Below, piece after piece: positions 33,355-42,386 of a DNA stretch of 64,000 bases (within the stretch, counting starts at the first letter, position 1; each line of letters begins with the position of its first letter). This DNA is from Oligella sp050920755 (GTDB lineage: Bacteria > Pseudomonadota > Gammaproteobacteria > Burkholderiales > Burkholderiaceae_B), in assembly GCF_050920755.1 (NCBI RefSeq), contig NZ_CP158480.1, forward strand, positions 1,674,001 through 1,738,000. The letters are read 5' to 3'. The notes below the pieces were generated by a model. That model saw nothing but the letters and a program-made list of their open reading frames with translations, was not told the DNA's origin and ran no database searches. Both the position numbers and the translations under genes were made by a program.

Positions 33355-33377
33355 AAAAAACCACCCGAATTGGGTGG
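33355..33377 (-). terminator. intrinsic terminator after the capsid gene
   Basis: On the minus strand CCACCC (33372-33377) pairs with GGGTGG (33361-33366) around a short AT loop, followed by a T-run (33355-33360). It sits between the major capsid gene and the next gene, so it should make capsid mRNA more abundant than the downstream neck and tail mRNA. Confidence 0.85.
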
Positions 33378-33411
33378 TGATATGGATAGCTCTAAGGTTG
33401 TTTACGTGTGC

Positions 33412-34413
33412 TTAAGACACTAGCATTGATGCAATAAACAACGGTCGATAGATGATTGCCCCGTTAGTACCTTGCGAACGCTTCTGCTCAAAGCCCGACT
33501 TATGCTGAATTAACGCATGAGCGCGCATTTTTTCAGTAAATGATAGCTCAACCGTTTTTTGACCCTCATACTCATCAACAACCAATTGCAACATTTCGCC
33601 CGCGTCAGTCTTATACTCAGGCACTGTCACAATGCGCAGATTTGGGAAGTTCTTTTTCAGCTGGTCGTTTACGTTAACGTTGTACTGATTGGTCTTAGTT
33701 GTATGCGCATCCATGCCGGGTGACATAAGTAGAGTCATACTTTCTTCGCGGTCAATTAAGCCGCCAGTTTGCGCTACCAACTGTACAAACAGTTTTTGTA
33801 CCGAGTCATACACCTCAGCACCATCTTTAGCGTCCCACGCTGTATCAGTGATTGAAGGTGGTAACTGTGGGTCATTCAAAATGCCGTAGTTTTGAAGCCC
33901 TTCAATACCGTAAATGTATGTTTTATTTTGGAACTTATTTAAAGTCAGAGCTGATGCGATTTGCTTACGACTTGCCAAATCTAAACCGGCTGCGCCGGCT
34001 AATGCCATTTCGCGTTCACCAACTCGGATGATGTTTTGATAATGATAAGGTTGACGCACAGGCCAATTTGCATTTACGTCCGACAAACCATTCTCGTTAA
34101 AATCACCGTATGTTGATGTTTCACCCACGCTTTCAACGACAGGGAACAGCACCGAACTAGTTGTCCAGTCACCCTTCTTAACCTCAGTAAAGGCTTGAGC
34201 CATCTTCATTGGCTCAACTAGAACCTCAATAACCTTAGGGTCAACGTAAGTGGTAAACAATGCAGGTACCGCACCATTGGCGGCGGTGATTAATGCTGAT
34301 GAGTCCATTGCGATTTGATTACGCACATGAGCATCTAACTCAACAGGACTGTGACCGGTCATAAAAACGATACCCGCACGCTGAGCTAAAGCGTCAAAAT
34401 TTAACTGTGACAT
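33412..34413 (-). CDS. major capsid protein (DUF2184)
   Basis: A 333-residue protein with the DUF2184 pattern: AMDSSALITAANGAVPALFT, VDPKVIEVLVEPMKMAQAF, WTTSSVLFPVVESVGETSTYGDF, RVGEREMALAGAAGLDLASRKQ and a C-terminal GAIIYRPLFIASM. DUF2184 proteins are HK97-fold major capsid proteins encoded just after a cement-like protein and a DUF2213 protein, as here. A terminator follows directly. Confidence 0.85.
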   Translation of the reverse strand: MSQLNFDALAQRAGIVFMTGHSPVELDAHVRNQIAMDSSALITAANGAVPALFTTYVDPKVIEVLVEPMKMAQAFTEVKKGDWTTSSVLFPVVESVGETSTYGDFNENGLSDVNANWPVRQPYHYQNIIRVGEREMALAGAAGLDLASRKQIASALTLNKFQNKTYIYGIEGLQNYGILNDPQLPPSITDTAWDAKDGAEVYDSVQKLFVQLVAQTGGLIDREESMTLLMSPGMDAHTTKTNQYNVNVNDQLKKNFPNLRIVTVPEYKTDAGEMLQLVVDEYEGQKTVELSFTEKMRAHALIQHKSGFEQKRSQGTNGAIIYRPLFIASMLVS

Positions 34414-34426
34414 TTAAATCCCCTTA

Positions 34427-34900
34427 TTACTTAGTAATCTTTGCCAGCTCACCGGCGGCCGCTTTAGTTGCAACAACAAATCCGGTGTCCGTATGGCCTG
34501 CTAATGTAGATTCGGCTGATGATTTCACTGTGCCGTCACCATCACTTGCATAAACCTTGTGACCAACCGTCGCGCCCTCTTCAAAGCGAACCCAGAAATC
34601 ACCACCATCGTATAGCGTTACGCCAAAACCTTTGGGAATCGTCATACCGGCTTCATCCAAGTGCTGATTAATTAAACCCGAATAATCACGGCGCACAAAA
34701 CCTAATACACCCTCGGTCTTAGCGTTGCTCACCAAGCCGCTTTCTGCATCAGCCCAAGCGAATCGGGCAATGACTACGCCCTCCTTACCCGCCTTTAAAG
34801 CACCTTCGCCTGTTAAAACACTGTGGTATGGGTTGGTGGATGCAAAATCACCCTCAACGCCAACAGGTAAGTTACGGTTTAAATTTTTTTGAAAGCCCAT
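34427..34900 (-). CDS. structural cement-like head protein
   Basis: A 157-residue beta-rich protein (NLPVGVEGDFASTNPYHSVL... VTLYDGGDFWVRFEEGATVG... GFVVATKAAAGELAKI) immediately upstream of the capsid gene. The arrangement and sequence style match Gp24-like cement proteins that stabilise the capsid shell. A strong AGGAG ribosome site precedes ATG 34900. Confidence 0.72.
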   Translation of the reverse strand: MGFQKNLNRNLPVGVEGDFASTNPYHSVLTGEGALKAGKEGVVIARFAWADAESGLVSNAKTEGVLGFVRRDYSGLINQHLDEAGMTIPKGFGVTLYDGGDFWVRFEEGATVGHKVYASDGDGTVKSSAESTLAGHTDTGFVVATKAAAGELAKITK

Positions 34901-34910
34901 TGTTTATCTC

Positions 34911-36608
34911 CTATCCAAAACGAGCAGTTAGTTCATCTGCAGGTGCCACTAAGACAGCATCTAAAGCCATTGCCGGTTTAGCCTCAGCTTGCAATAACAA
35001 ATGTGTCATGGCTTTAAATGCGCTAGGGTGTACACCTTCAACATTTACGCCTTTTTGTTTAAGCGCAAAGCGATAAACAGCCTCCGCACTGTCCATTGCT
35101 ACGACACCAACGAGTGGTTTAACTGCTTCACGTGCTTCAAATAGTTCTGTAACACGTTTAACCGCGGCCGCCTCAATAGCATCTGCATCCATTGCCGGTG
35201 GCGCAACTTCTGACTCAGAGTCTTCAGTTTGCGCTACTTTATCCCCTTCCTCGTCTTCAGCTTTAGTTTTAGTTTCGGTATCCAATTCTTTTTCATCCTC
35301 AGTTACTTCTTCAATAGAATCAGTAGCCTTGGGCTCTTCTGGCAAGATATTATCTGCCACGGTTTTAATTACACCCTCAACAATTTCCGGCGTGACATCA
35401 CCGTCCATTGCAATGGTTTGCAGTTTTTCAGTAATTACTGACACTGCGCCTTTTTTCAGCTTCATAGATTTCTCCATAAGTTCAACAGGTAAATGGTCTG
35501 AAATGATCGCGTCACGTCCGATGCGACCACGCTCAACAAGAGCCACATGGTTGCCGTGAATGTTTCGCATCACCCCATCGTAGGATTGACCATTCCATTC
35601 ACCCGGGGTCATGTCAGCGACGTAGCGATAGCCGGCCGACAACTCTTGTAACTTCCCGCTTTCAATCAAATCAATAGCGGTCTGGTCAAATACACGCAAA
35701 CTAGCTCGTACCGATTCGCCGTCCATATGTATGTCGGTACCAATGCTGCCAACCGTAAGGGCATTGTGCGGTTCACTAGAGCTAACCGGTGTGTGTTTAA
35801 TCAATAACTGCACCCCCTTAAATGAAGAAAGAGCTTTTTCAAGCTCTTCGGGGTCACGCAATAGTTTGTATATCTTGTCAGGCTCAAGCCCTAGCTTTTC
35901 GTAATCGGGCACCTCTTTTCCGAGATAAGGATTAACAGCCGCCTTGGTAATTATGGTGCTTTCAACGATTAGGTGGCCATTGTCGTCTATGCGACGCATG
36001 GACTTGTCCATAGCAATCAATACGTTATCGCGCTTTCTCTTTTGGTCTTTCATAAGTATTTGTTCTATAATGTAAGTGGAAGCAGGAAATAGCGAGTCAC
36101 CTATTTCGGAATCGCTAGCAGTGTGAATAGTCGTGCTAGCCCTGCTTCTATCTTCTTTCATGTAAGCGGATAGCAACCATCGCTTCTCTTCTTCCATCCA
36201 GTTCAAACTTACTGCAGCTTTATAGTTCTCAGACTCCAAAGCAACTCTATTCTTACCCCTAACCTTAACTTTCGTATCTAAAAGAATTTCCTGTAAGTTA
36301 TCCACTACCTCAGGGTGCTTCTTAATTATTTTAGCTAGACCATAACCACCCTTATAGTCATTATCAGGGTCACCTGTCTCGCCCCAAATCAAATCAATGT
36401 CGCCAATCTCCGGATGATATAGTGCGCCTATAGCCTCACCACCTTGCTCTGACTTCAGTTTGGCAATAGCGCCTTGCACATCATGGCGAAACTCTGTAAA
36501 GATCTTACCGAACCGACCTACCTCAGGCTCTTTTTTACTCGCCCCCTCTGATGACGCAAACTGTCCGTTGTCATCCCTAGGGTGCTTATCTTCGTCCCAA
36601 TCACTCAT
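34911..36608 (-). CDS. DUF2213 phage protein with N-terminal PBECR1-like endoribonuclease domain
   Basis: A 565-residue two-part protein. Residues ~30-155 (GRFGKIFTEFRHDVQGAIAK, GEAIGALYHPEIGDIDLIWG, YGLAKIIKKHPEVV, RWLLSAYMKED) match the phage barnase/colicin E5-like endoribonuclease family PBECR1. Residues ~200-390 are the DUF2213 head-maturation module (SSFKGVQLLIKHTPVSS, GKLQELSAGYRYVAD, VALVERGRIGRDAI), thought to be a prohead-protease or scaffold-like protein. An acidic region (~430-480) follows. It overlaps its upstream neighbour by one base. Expected catalytic residues of the nuclease were not verified. Confidence 0.78.
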   Translation of the reverse strand: MSDWDEDKHPRDDNGQFASSEGASKKEPEVGRFGKIFTEFRHDVQGAIAKLKSEQGGEAIGALYHPEIGDIDLIWGETGDPDNDYKGGYGLAKIIKKHPEVVDNLQEILLDTKVKVRGKNRVALESENYKAAVSLNWMEEEKRWLLSAYMKEDRSRASTTIHTASDSEIGDSLFPASTYIIEQILMKDQKRKRDNVLIAMDKSMRRIDDNGHLIVESTIITKAAVNPYLGKEVPDYEKLGLEPDKIYKLLRDPEELEKALSSFKGVQLLIKHTPVSSSEPHNALTVGSIGTDIHMDGESVRASLRVFDQTAIDLIESGKLQELSAGYRYVADMTPGEWNGQSYDGVMRNIHGNHVALVERGRIGRDAIISDHLPVELMEKSMKLKKGAVSVITEKLQTIAMDGDVTPEIVEGVIKTVADNILPEEPKATDSIEEVTEDEKELDTETKTKAEDEEGDKVAQTEDSESEVAPPAMDADAIEAAAVKRVTELFEAREAVKPLVGVVAMDSAEAVYRFALKQKGVNVEGVHPSAFKAMTHLLLQAEAKPAMALDAVLVAPADELTARFG

Positions 36609-37402
36609 TAAGCAATCCCTTCAATGACAGCCCGACTTGTGCAACGGCAATTGATCTCCTGCCCCGGCAGCACCCATTTACCATCTAAGTACATACCTTT
36701 AGACACATCAAACTCTTTGCCATTGGCCGCCACATGTGAGGGTCTCGGCTCTTTGCCTGCGTGTGAGTGCTGCCAAACAGCCTTGGTAATGCCTAATTCT
36801 TCACGCCTAGCTCTTTCTATCTCTGCGTGAGCTTTGGCAGCTTGGTCTCGGGCTATGAATTGGGCCCGACGTTTACTTACTCCGAAATCGTTCTGCAGAT
36901 TCTTAGATAGCTCTGACAAGTCATAACCACTCTGTACACACTGCCAAACATGCGTTTCAACATTGCCTAGGTACTGTTGGCCAATTGATTTAATTAACCT
37001 TACGTTCTCAGCAAACACAGCTCTGACTTCGTTTGTATCTACCATTTGAAAACGTACAGTAAACCCCGCTTTACGCATATGACGTTTCATCACCATGTCA
37101 AAGTTAGATGATGTGTTATGTATAAACGCTCGCGCTATTTGCGGTGCTAAATCATCTAATTTATGCAACCATTTAGAACTTAAGTAATCAACAACATGCC
37201 CCACCCAGTCGGTGATGCCATCCATGGCCAAATTGGATTTTTCTACCTTGGCCAAGCGTCTAAACTCCTGAATTAGCTCTGCTTGTATGCCCTCTTGGAT
37301 TTCTCGCACTAAGGATACAAGTGCTCTCGAGTACTGACGCTCCACGCCCAGATTAGGCGGAATAATCGGCAAAAGTGTTCGTTTCTTCTTGAGTGAGCGC
37401 AT
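36608..37402 (-). CDS. phage minor head protein (SPP1 gp7 / Mu F-like)
   Basis: A 264-residue head morphogenesis protein. The C-terminal minor-head signature is clear: FGVSKRRAQFIARDQAAKAH, then TKAVWQHSHAGKEPRPSH and VLPGQEINCRCTSRAVI. Such proteins are incorporated beside the portal and may help DNA ejection. It overlaps the portal gene by 50 bases and abuts the DUF2213 gene. Confidence 0.85.
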   Translation of the reverse strand: MRSLKKKRTLLPIIPPNLGVERQYSRALVSLVREIQEGIQAELIQEFRRLAKVEKSNLAMDGITDWVGHVVDYLSSKWLHKLDDLAPQIARAFIHNTSSNFDMVMKRHMRKAGFTVRFQMVDTNEVRAVFAENVRLIKSIGQQYLGNVETHVWQCVQSGYDLSELSKNLQNDFGVSKRRAQFIARDQAAKAHAEIERARREELGITKAVWQHSHAGKEPRPSHVAANGKEFDVSKGMYLDGKWVLPGQEINCRCTSRAVIEGIA

Positions 37403-38903
37403 GTTCTAAATCAAAGTCCATATCGGGTACATCATCCGCATCAATTCCACTGTAATCGCCCTCATCCTCGTTGGCTAAGCGATTACGGACATCTGCAGCT
37501 GATAGTACACCTGCTTGTACATAAATGAAGTCTCGGTCTGCTTTTGATTTATCAATCGTTGCTAACTGTTCATCATTCATTTGCTCAAGCGGGTTAAATT
37601 CAAACACCACTTGATCGTTAATGTCACCAAACAAATCCATTTGGACTAGCTCAAGAATCACATTAATAATCGGTCTGATATGTGCTTCCTGTAGTGATGA
37701 GATGTAATCGTTATAAACACGTATCTCGCCATCACTATTCGCATTTAACCCACTTGGTGTAACACCCAAGAGCTTTACAAGCGGTGTATGTGATGGAGCC
37801 GCCATCTGTTCTTGCGATTTCTGCAAGAGCACATCGAGCGTGTTTAATGGCGTGTTAAACTGAAAAAACTCCTCTGAGTCTTTATCCATCAGCATCATGT
37901 TCTGATTATTTCGAAGTGCTGAGAACATTTGAGAACGTAGCAACAATTGCCCCATTCCATCTTCTCCACCTTCTAATATGTTGGACATATCAGTACGTAG
38001 CCCGGTGAGTGAAAACGAGTGTATCAGGTCACTCACGCTATCAACCGTCCGTTGCCAACGCTCTACATAGGGTTGCATCAGCTGATACATTGATATACCG
38101 CTAAAATTATAAGCAGGCTTAAGCATGTCAGGTACCGGACGCGTGATTAATGTCAACAGTCGATCAGAATGTATCTCTTCGCCAAGAACAAACCATTTTT
38201 TCGGCGTATAAAAATCATCTTTAAGCGGGTCTGTCGCATTGTATTGGCTTGGTGTGGACCACATCGGCTCAATTAACCTAAAGCCGCGCAGGTCACCCTT
38301 ACCAATTGTGTTCTTATTAATAACTAAGGGCAGGTCGGTTTTACCCTCCTGCCCTTTAATGTCAACATACAACTGACTACGGCCAAACTGACCCTCAACC
38401 TCAATTGCCCGACGTATCAAATCACGAACATTTAGATCATCAAGCCGTCTTTCAATTGCTTGAACCCGACCGCTTAAGTCTTCATCAACATCGCCTTTAA
38501 CCCGCACTTTACCCCATTCTCGGGTCATCTCATTAGCGGTAGTTTCCGGTACACATCGATAATCACTCGACTGTGACATAGATGCTAGCGCAGGATAGCC
38601 TATAAAACCACTGTAGAACTGAGGGGCATTATTAGCGAATGCGGCAATGGCCGCGCAACTGTCCATTGCAATTGCCGACTTTCTACCTTTTGGCACCACT
38701 CCATCGGGTAACGCAGGTAACAAATAATCCATGTCCGATTTTTGTTTTACACCTTGCGCCATGCGCATAATAGCTTCTTCACCTAAACGTGTTTGACGTT
38801 CTTTTAAGCGCAATCGCTCTTTTTCAAGACGGTTTGCCTCTTCCAGCGCAGCAACTTCACGCTCTTTAAGCGTACGGCTTTTTCGAGTAAACCATTTTTT
38901 CAT
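37353..38903 (-). CDS. phage portal protein (DUF1073)
   Basis: A 516-residue portal. A charged N-terminal coiled coil (about 9-40) precedes the DUF1073 core: QSSDYRCVPETTANEMTREW, RSQLYVDIKGQ, SDRLLTLITRPVPDMLKPAY, FSGISMYQLMQPYVERWQRT, LTGLRTDMSNILEGGE and LLGVTPSGLNANSDGEIRVY. It would form the dodecameric DNA channel of the capsid. It starts one base after the terminase stop. Confidence 0.85.
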   Translation of the reverse strand: MKKWFTRKSRTLKEREVAALEEANRLEKERLRLKERQTRLGEEAIMRMAQGVKQKSDMDYLLPALPDGVVPKGRKSAIAMDSCAAIAAFANNAPQFYSGFIGYPALASMSQSSDYRCVPETTANEMTREWGKVRVKGDVDEDLSGRVQAIERRLDDLNVRDLIRRAIEVEGQFGRSQLYVDIKGQEGKTDLPLVINKNTIGKGDLRGFRLIEPMWSTPSQYNATDPLKDDFYTPKKWFVLGEEIHSDRLLTLITRPVPDMLKPAYNFSGISMYQLMQPYVERWQRTVDSVSDLIHSFSLTGLRTDMSNILEGGEDGMGQLLLRSQMFSALRNNQNMMLMDKDSEEFFQFNTPLNTLDVLLQKSQEQMAAPSHTPLVKLLGVTPSGLNANSDGEIRVYNDYISSLQEAHIRPIINVILELVQMDLFGDINDQVVFEFNPLEQMNDEQLATIDKSKADRDFIYVQAGVLSAADVRNRLANEDEGDYSGIDADDVPDMDFDLEHALTQEETNTFADYSA

Positions 38904-38904
38904 A

Positions 38905-40518
38905 TTACAATCCGCTCATAATGTTTCGATTAATTCTGAGACCCGATTTAACCGGGCTATATGCCATTACCAAAGCATCAGCTAAGTTAGGTGACTTCGT
39001 TCCGTCCGGCTTCTTATCTATCATCACCTTACCTGTGGCATTTTTACTAAAGGTCGGCTGCGATAGCTCCGACATAAGCCGTGTTAATGAAGCCATTGAG
39101 CTATCTAATGCAATAAGCTCATCTTCTTCATAGGGCAGTCCGTTAACCGCCCTGTAAGTGTTTTGAAACTTCGTTCTTAACAACCACCAAGCCTGAGCTT
39201 TTCGGTTAGCAAAGAAATCACGGTTAGTGATCCGCTTACCACCAGCATCGACAATAAACGGTTTGTCCGGTTGAAAAGGTGCTTCGCCCCCCATAAACGC
39301 ATTAAATGCAATTTCCGAATAACCCGCTTTACGACGGTCTTGGTTAATTTGTCTTGCGTCACCTCGAACGCCGGCACCCATACCGCTTGCATCGTATGTA
39401 ACCGAGTCACAATCATGCTCATGAGCTAACCCAAATGACTTCTCAACACTTTCGTAGATGTCCAAACCCTTACCGCTCCAGTCGTCGCAGAACGTGGTCA
39501 AGATGCCGTAACGAGCCACAAAGGCCGTTTTGTCTTTCCCTTCATCTGCGATATCCAGTGCGCCGATTTTGCGACCGCTCGGCTTAATGCCAAGTTTAAT
39601 ATGCGCATCAATCGCCGCCTGTACCCAAGCACTCGGTATTAAGATACCCTCAACCGATGCTTGATAGTCAATATCAATCTCTTGGGCTACCGTGACTGGG
39701 TCTAAAATTCTGACCTGTTTCTCATACCATTCATCATCTTTGCGCGGGTCATCGCGCCAGTGGAAAGTAAATACTGGTATCCTGCCACTGTGCCTACGCT
39801 CAGCAAAAGAATTACCCATACCGTTAGGCGTTGATACGTCTTGCCTACAGTTAGTTGTTGCTGATAGCGATGCATCTACTAAGCTAGGACGCTCTAAGAA
39901 CGCTGCTTCATCCACGATGTAGAACGATGTTCGGTCACCGCGACCAATGCCGTCGCCCGCTTCCCCTGTTATTGCAGATTCAGTATCCGGGAACAAAATA
40001 CGCATATGTGGCGCATGTTTCTTAATATCCCACGACCCTCTAAACTCAGCCGGCAATAGTGATACAAAGTTTCTAGCCTTATCGAATAGCGATTTGGGTG
40101 AGCCAATCTTGTCTACATACTCTTCTTTACGCGACCCGAAGCCGGCAATTACGCCCCGATTAAACAGGCAAATGCTAGATGACATCGCCACCGTAAGCCA
40201 CGACATCCCCATATCGCGCGTCTTCTCTGTGATGCCTGGCTCACCATTACGCCACCGCTCAACAAACCAGTGTATCCACTCTTCTTGTTTAGGGAATAGC
40301 AAGAATGGTATTCGCGCCGGCAACTCTCGTTCTACATTCCTCGGGTCTACCGTCATCCCCCAGTCAATGATAAATTGAGCGGGGTTGTCTTGATAGAAAC
40401 GTCTTAGTACACCAAATTGTTCAGGGTCTTTACGTAACCGCTGAAGTCGCTCTGAGCGCCATTCGAACACTTGTTTATAGTCAGGATTCTTAAAGTCGAA
40501 AGGAAAAGGTAATGGCAT
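38905..40518 (-). CDS. phage terminase large subunit
   Basis: A 537-residue packaging motor. The N-terminal ATPase has an atypical Walker A-like EKTRDMGMSWL and a Walker B FYIVDEAAF. The C-terminal RNase H-like nuclease shows GALDIADEGKDKTAF, SVTYDASGMGAGVRGDARQ and NLADALVMAYSP with the expected acidic residues. It follows the small subunit by four bases. Apparently intact. Confidence 0.88.
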   Translation of the reverse strand: MPLPFPFDFKNPDYKQVFEWRSERLQRLRKDPEQFGVLRRFYQDNPAQFIIDWGMTVDPRNVERELPARIPFLLFPKQEEWIHWFVERWRNGEPGITEKTRDMGMSWLTVAMSSSICLFNRGVIAGFGSRKEEYVDKIGSPKSLFDKARNFVSLLPAEFRGSWDIKKHAPHMRILFPDTESAITGEAGDGIGRGDRTSFYIVDEAAFLERPSLVDASLSATTNCRQDVSTPNGMGNSFAERRHSGRIPVFTFHWRDDPRKDDEWYEKQVRILDPVTVAQEIDIDYQASVEGILIPSAWVQAAIDAHIKLGIKPSGRKIGALDIADEGKDKTAFVARYGILTTFCDDWSGKGLDIYESVEKSFGLAHEHDCDSVTYDASGMGAGVRGDARQINQDRRKAGYSEIAFNAFMGGEAPFQPDKPFIVDAGGKRITNRDFFANRKAQAWWLLRTKFQNTYRAVNGLPYEEDELIALDSSMASLTRLMSELSQPTFSKNATGKVMIDKKPDGTKSPNLADALVMAYSPVKSGLRINRNIMSGL

Positions 40519-40522
40519 CGCC

Positions 40523-41089
40523 TTAACCCATCATCTTCCGATACTGCTCAGCCGCTTCATCAAGTGACATGTTCGAATAGTCCTTGATTTCAACTTCCTG
40601 TTTGGTTTTAACAACCTCTTGGAACGCGTTAACGTCAATATGTTTGCCGAGCAACTCTAAGTTTTTCACTTTATCAGGCCACTTTATTTTTTTGATGTAA
40701 CCACTATCGTTCATGAGCTCGATAATGTCGAAACCAGAAATATACTGCCGCCAAACCTTTGGCCATTCGCTCACTGCTTTAACCGTGCCATCGTCGTTTA
40801 AAATATCAAGCGCATCCATTTGGTCAATTTCAACCAGACGATTTAAAACGTACTTTGCAGAGATTTCCAAGTCATCGCTACGGTCTTTTTTGGCCTTACT
40901 AATGGCTTCAGCAACTCTAACATTTTCTAACAGCCTAGGCCCTTGTACGTGAGCCGTTTTTTTGCTATATCCAGCCCTAATAGCGGCTTGAGTAGCGTTC
41001 AAATCAACTAAATACTCTTTTACAAATAGCCGCTGCATTGGTGGTAGTTTTCGACCACCACCAGCGGTGACCGCCTTTTTAGTGGTCAT
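40523..41089 (-). CDS. phage terminase small subunit
   Basis: A 188-residue DNA-recognition subunit (terminase_2 type). The helix-turn-helix region LFVKEYLVDLNATQAAIRAG with SKKTAHVQGPRLLENVRVAE is typical; the coiled and C-terminal parts (KDYSNMSLDEAAEQYRKMMG) bind the large subunit. GGAG precedes ATG 41089. It is the first gene of the packaging-head-tail operon and lies after a terminator. Confidence 0.88.
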   Translation of the reverse strand: MTTKKAVTAGGGRKLPPMQRLFVKEYLVDLNATQAAIRAGYSKKTAHVQGPRLLENVRVAEAISKAKKDRSDDLEISAKYVLNRLVEIDQMDALDILNDDGTVKAVSEWPKVWRQYISGFDIIELMNDSGYIKKIKWPDKVKNLELLGKHIDVNAFQEVVKTKQEVEIKDYSNMSLDEAAEQYRKMMG

Positions 41090-41104
41090 TGTTAATTTCT
41101 CCAG

Positions 41105-41129
41105 ACAATAAAAAAGCCAGCGATTAGGC
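41105..41129 (-). terminator. intrinsic terminator before the packaging operon
   Basis: On the minus strand AGCCAGC and GCTGGCT (about 41115-41134) form a stem followed by a T-run (41109-41115). It ends the BRO-domain gene transcript just upstream of the small terminase gene. Confidence 0.75.
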
Positions 41130-41132
41130 TGG

Positions 41133-41645
41133 CTAGGTTAATTGCAATGACGGCTGTATTAGCTCTGATATTGTCTCTAAGCGCTGTTGTAGTGGCGGCT
41201 TAAGCTTCTTATATTCGCTCAACCCTCTGCCGCATAAGCTAGCAAAGCGCTCTTGTGCGTCTAAATCTGCCCTTGCTTTGTACCATTCTTCAATAAGTGA
41301 CGGCGCCACTTGGTGCTGTTCTATAACGTCTAATACCCAACGTCTAAACTCTTGGGCTTTTTTAGTTCGCGCGAACATAGCAATCAAATGCGCCCCTCTT
41401 AGGCTAAACACCCTTGCCATGGTCTTATTTAGGAGCACACCACCGTTTCGGTGGTCTGCCGTTTCCACCATAACCAAAGAGGTCATCGACTTGGAAAACT
41501 CAGCCCTATGTTTATCAAAAATACGTGTCACTGAGTCAGCTCTTGAGTAGCCTAACGCTCTTGCAATATCAGCAGCGCTTGCCCACCTCTTGCCGTCTTT
41601 TTCTACTAAACGGATTGATTGGTCTTGGAACATAAGTTCTTTCAT
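41133..41645 (-). CDS. BRO-N domain protein, phage antirepressor-like
   Basis: About 170 residues. The N-terminal BRO domain shows KELMFQDQSIRLVEKDGKRW, ASAADIARALGYSRADSVTR, GGVLLNKTMARVFSLRGAHL and RTKKAQEFRRWVLDVIEQHQ. These are DNA-binding proteins that in phages act as antirepressors. ATG 41645 is eight bases after GAGG; the ATG at 41651 is only two bases away. It is bracketed by terminators, so it is probably a single-gene transcript. Confidence 0.8.
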   Translation of the reverse strand: MKELMFQDQSIRLVEKDGKRWASAADIARALGYSRADSVTRIFDKHRAEFSKSMTSLVMVETADHRNGGVLLNKTMARVFSLRGAHLIAMFARTKKAQEFRRWVLDVIEQHQVAPSLIEEWYKARADLDAQERFASLCGRGLSEYKKLKPPLQQRLETISELIQPSLQLT

Positions 41646-41660
41646 TTTCATATCCTCAAA

Positions 41661-41694
41661 TAAAAAAGCCCCACCGAAATTAATCAGTAGGGCT
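41661..41694 (-). terminator. terminator-like hairpin upstream of the BRO gene
   Basis: On the minus strand AGCCC/GGGCT (41690-41694 with 41667-41671) closes a larger imperfect stem, followed by a T-run at 41661-41667. A near-copy of the same AGCCC...GGGCT arrangement occurs at 41747-41773 with a weaker T-run. Confidence 0.55.
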
Positions 41695-41778
41695 TAGTGA
41701 TAGCTGACACGTAGCTAAGCAAGAGGTGTCAAGCGTATAAATAGAAAGCCCCGCCAAATAAATCGACAGGGCTGGAAA

Positions 41779-41805
41779 TAAAAAACCCACCAATTACGGT
41801 GGGTT
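41779..41805 (-). terminator. intrinsic terminator after hicB
   Basis: On the minus strand AACCCACC (41798-41805) pairs perfectly with GGTGGGTT (41784-41791) around a six-base loop, with a T-run at 41779-41785. It lies about 100 bases beyond the hicB stop. Confidence 0.85.
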
Positions 41806-41906
41806 GAATTGCCATGAAACAAATGCCTTATCCGCACTTACTCCACATTTTAGACAATTTTAGGTAAAAACCGGACATCATGTCAAGTCCTATAGGCATT
41901 TTTCTC

Positions 41907-42326
41907 TTAGCAAATATCAACGCTTATCTGCTTGCCAAGTTTTTTATAAGCTCTCTCAATAAATTCCAACTTAGTGGAATGCCTTAAGTCAAGTAAACGG
42001 TCAACCTGTGGCATATGCACTTCTAAGCGTCGAGCCAGTTCAGCTTTACGAACTTGTTGCTCAATCATCTCGTTCATAAGCAGCACTTTCGCTGTCACCA
42101 ATGCCGGCAAAGTCACAGAGTGTCCTTCTTTATCTACTTTGGATGGTTTCGGAATGGCTCGTCTTTCATCAAAGTAGATTTCTAAAGCCGCTTCCAATGC
42201 CTCTTCAGCGTTTATCAATGCCTCTTGTATATCCTCACCCACAGAATTTGCTTCTGGTATATCGGGGAATCCAACAAAAAACGTACCGTTACTATCCGGT
42301 GTCAATGTTACTGGGTAAGTCAACAT
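41907..42326 (-). CDS. hicB: antitoxin HicB
   Basis: A 139-residue type II antitoxin. The N-terminal partial RNase-H fold (YPVTLTPDSNGTFFVGFPDI, then ALINAEEALEAALEIYFDE) binds HicA. The C-terminal helix-turn-helix (RKAELARRLEVHMPQVDRLL) binds operator DNA. It is the second gene after hicA, the usual order. In prophages such pairs stabilise the element. Confidence 0.92.
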   Translation of the reverse strand: MLTYPVTLTPDSNGTFFVGFPDIPEANSVGEDIQEALINAEEALEAALEIYFDERRAIPKPSKVDKEGHSVTLPALVTAKVLLMNEMIEQQVRKAELARRLEVHMPQVDRLLDLRHSTKLEFIERAYKKLGKQISVDIC

Positions 42327-42363
42327 AATTTAGTCCTTATCTCCGGGCTAATACAGTGTGAGG

Positions 42364-42381
42364 GGTAGGCCTTAGCCTACC
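42364..42381 (-). promoter_or_regulatory. hicA-hicB intercistronic hairpin
   Basis: GGTAGGC (42364-42370) and GCCTACC (42375-42381) form a perfect 7-bp stem with a four-base loop in the 60-base gap between the genes. No T-run follows on the minus strand, so it may shape mRNA processing or the toxin/antitoxin ratio rather than terminate. Confidence 0.4.
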
Positions 42382-42386
42382 ACTTA

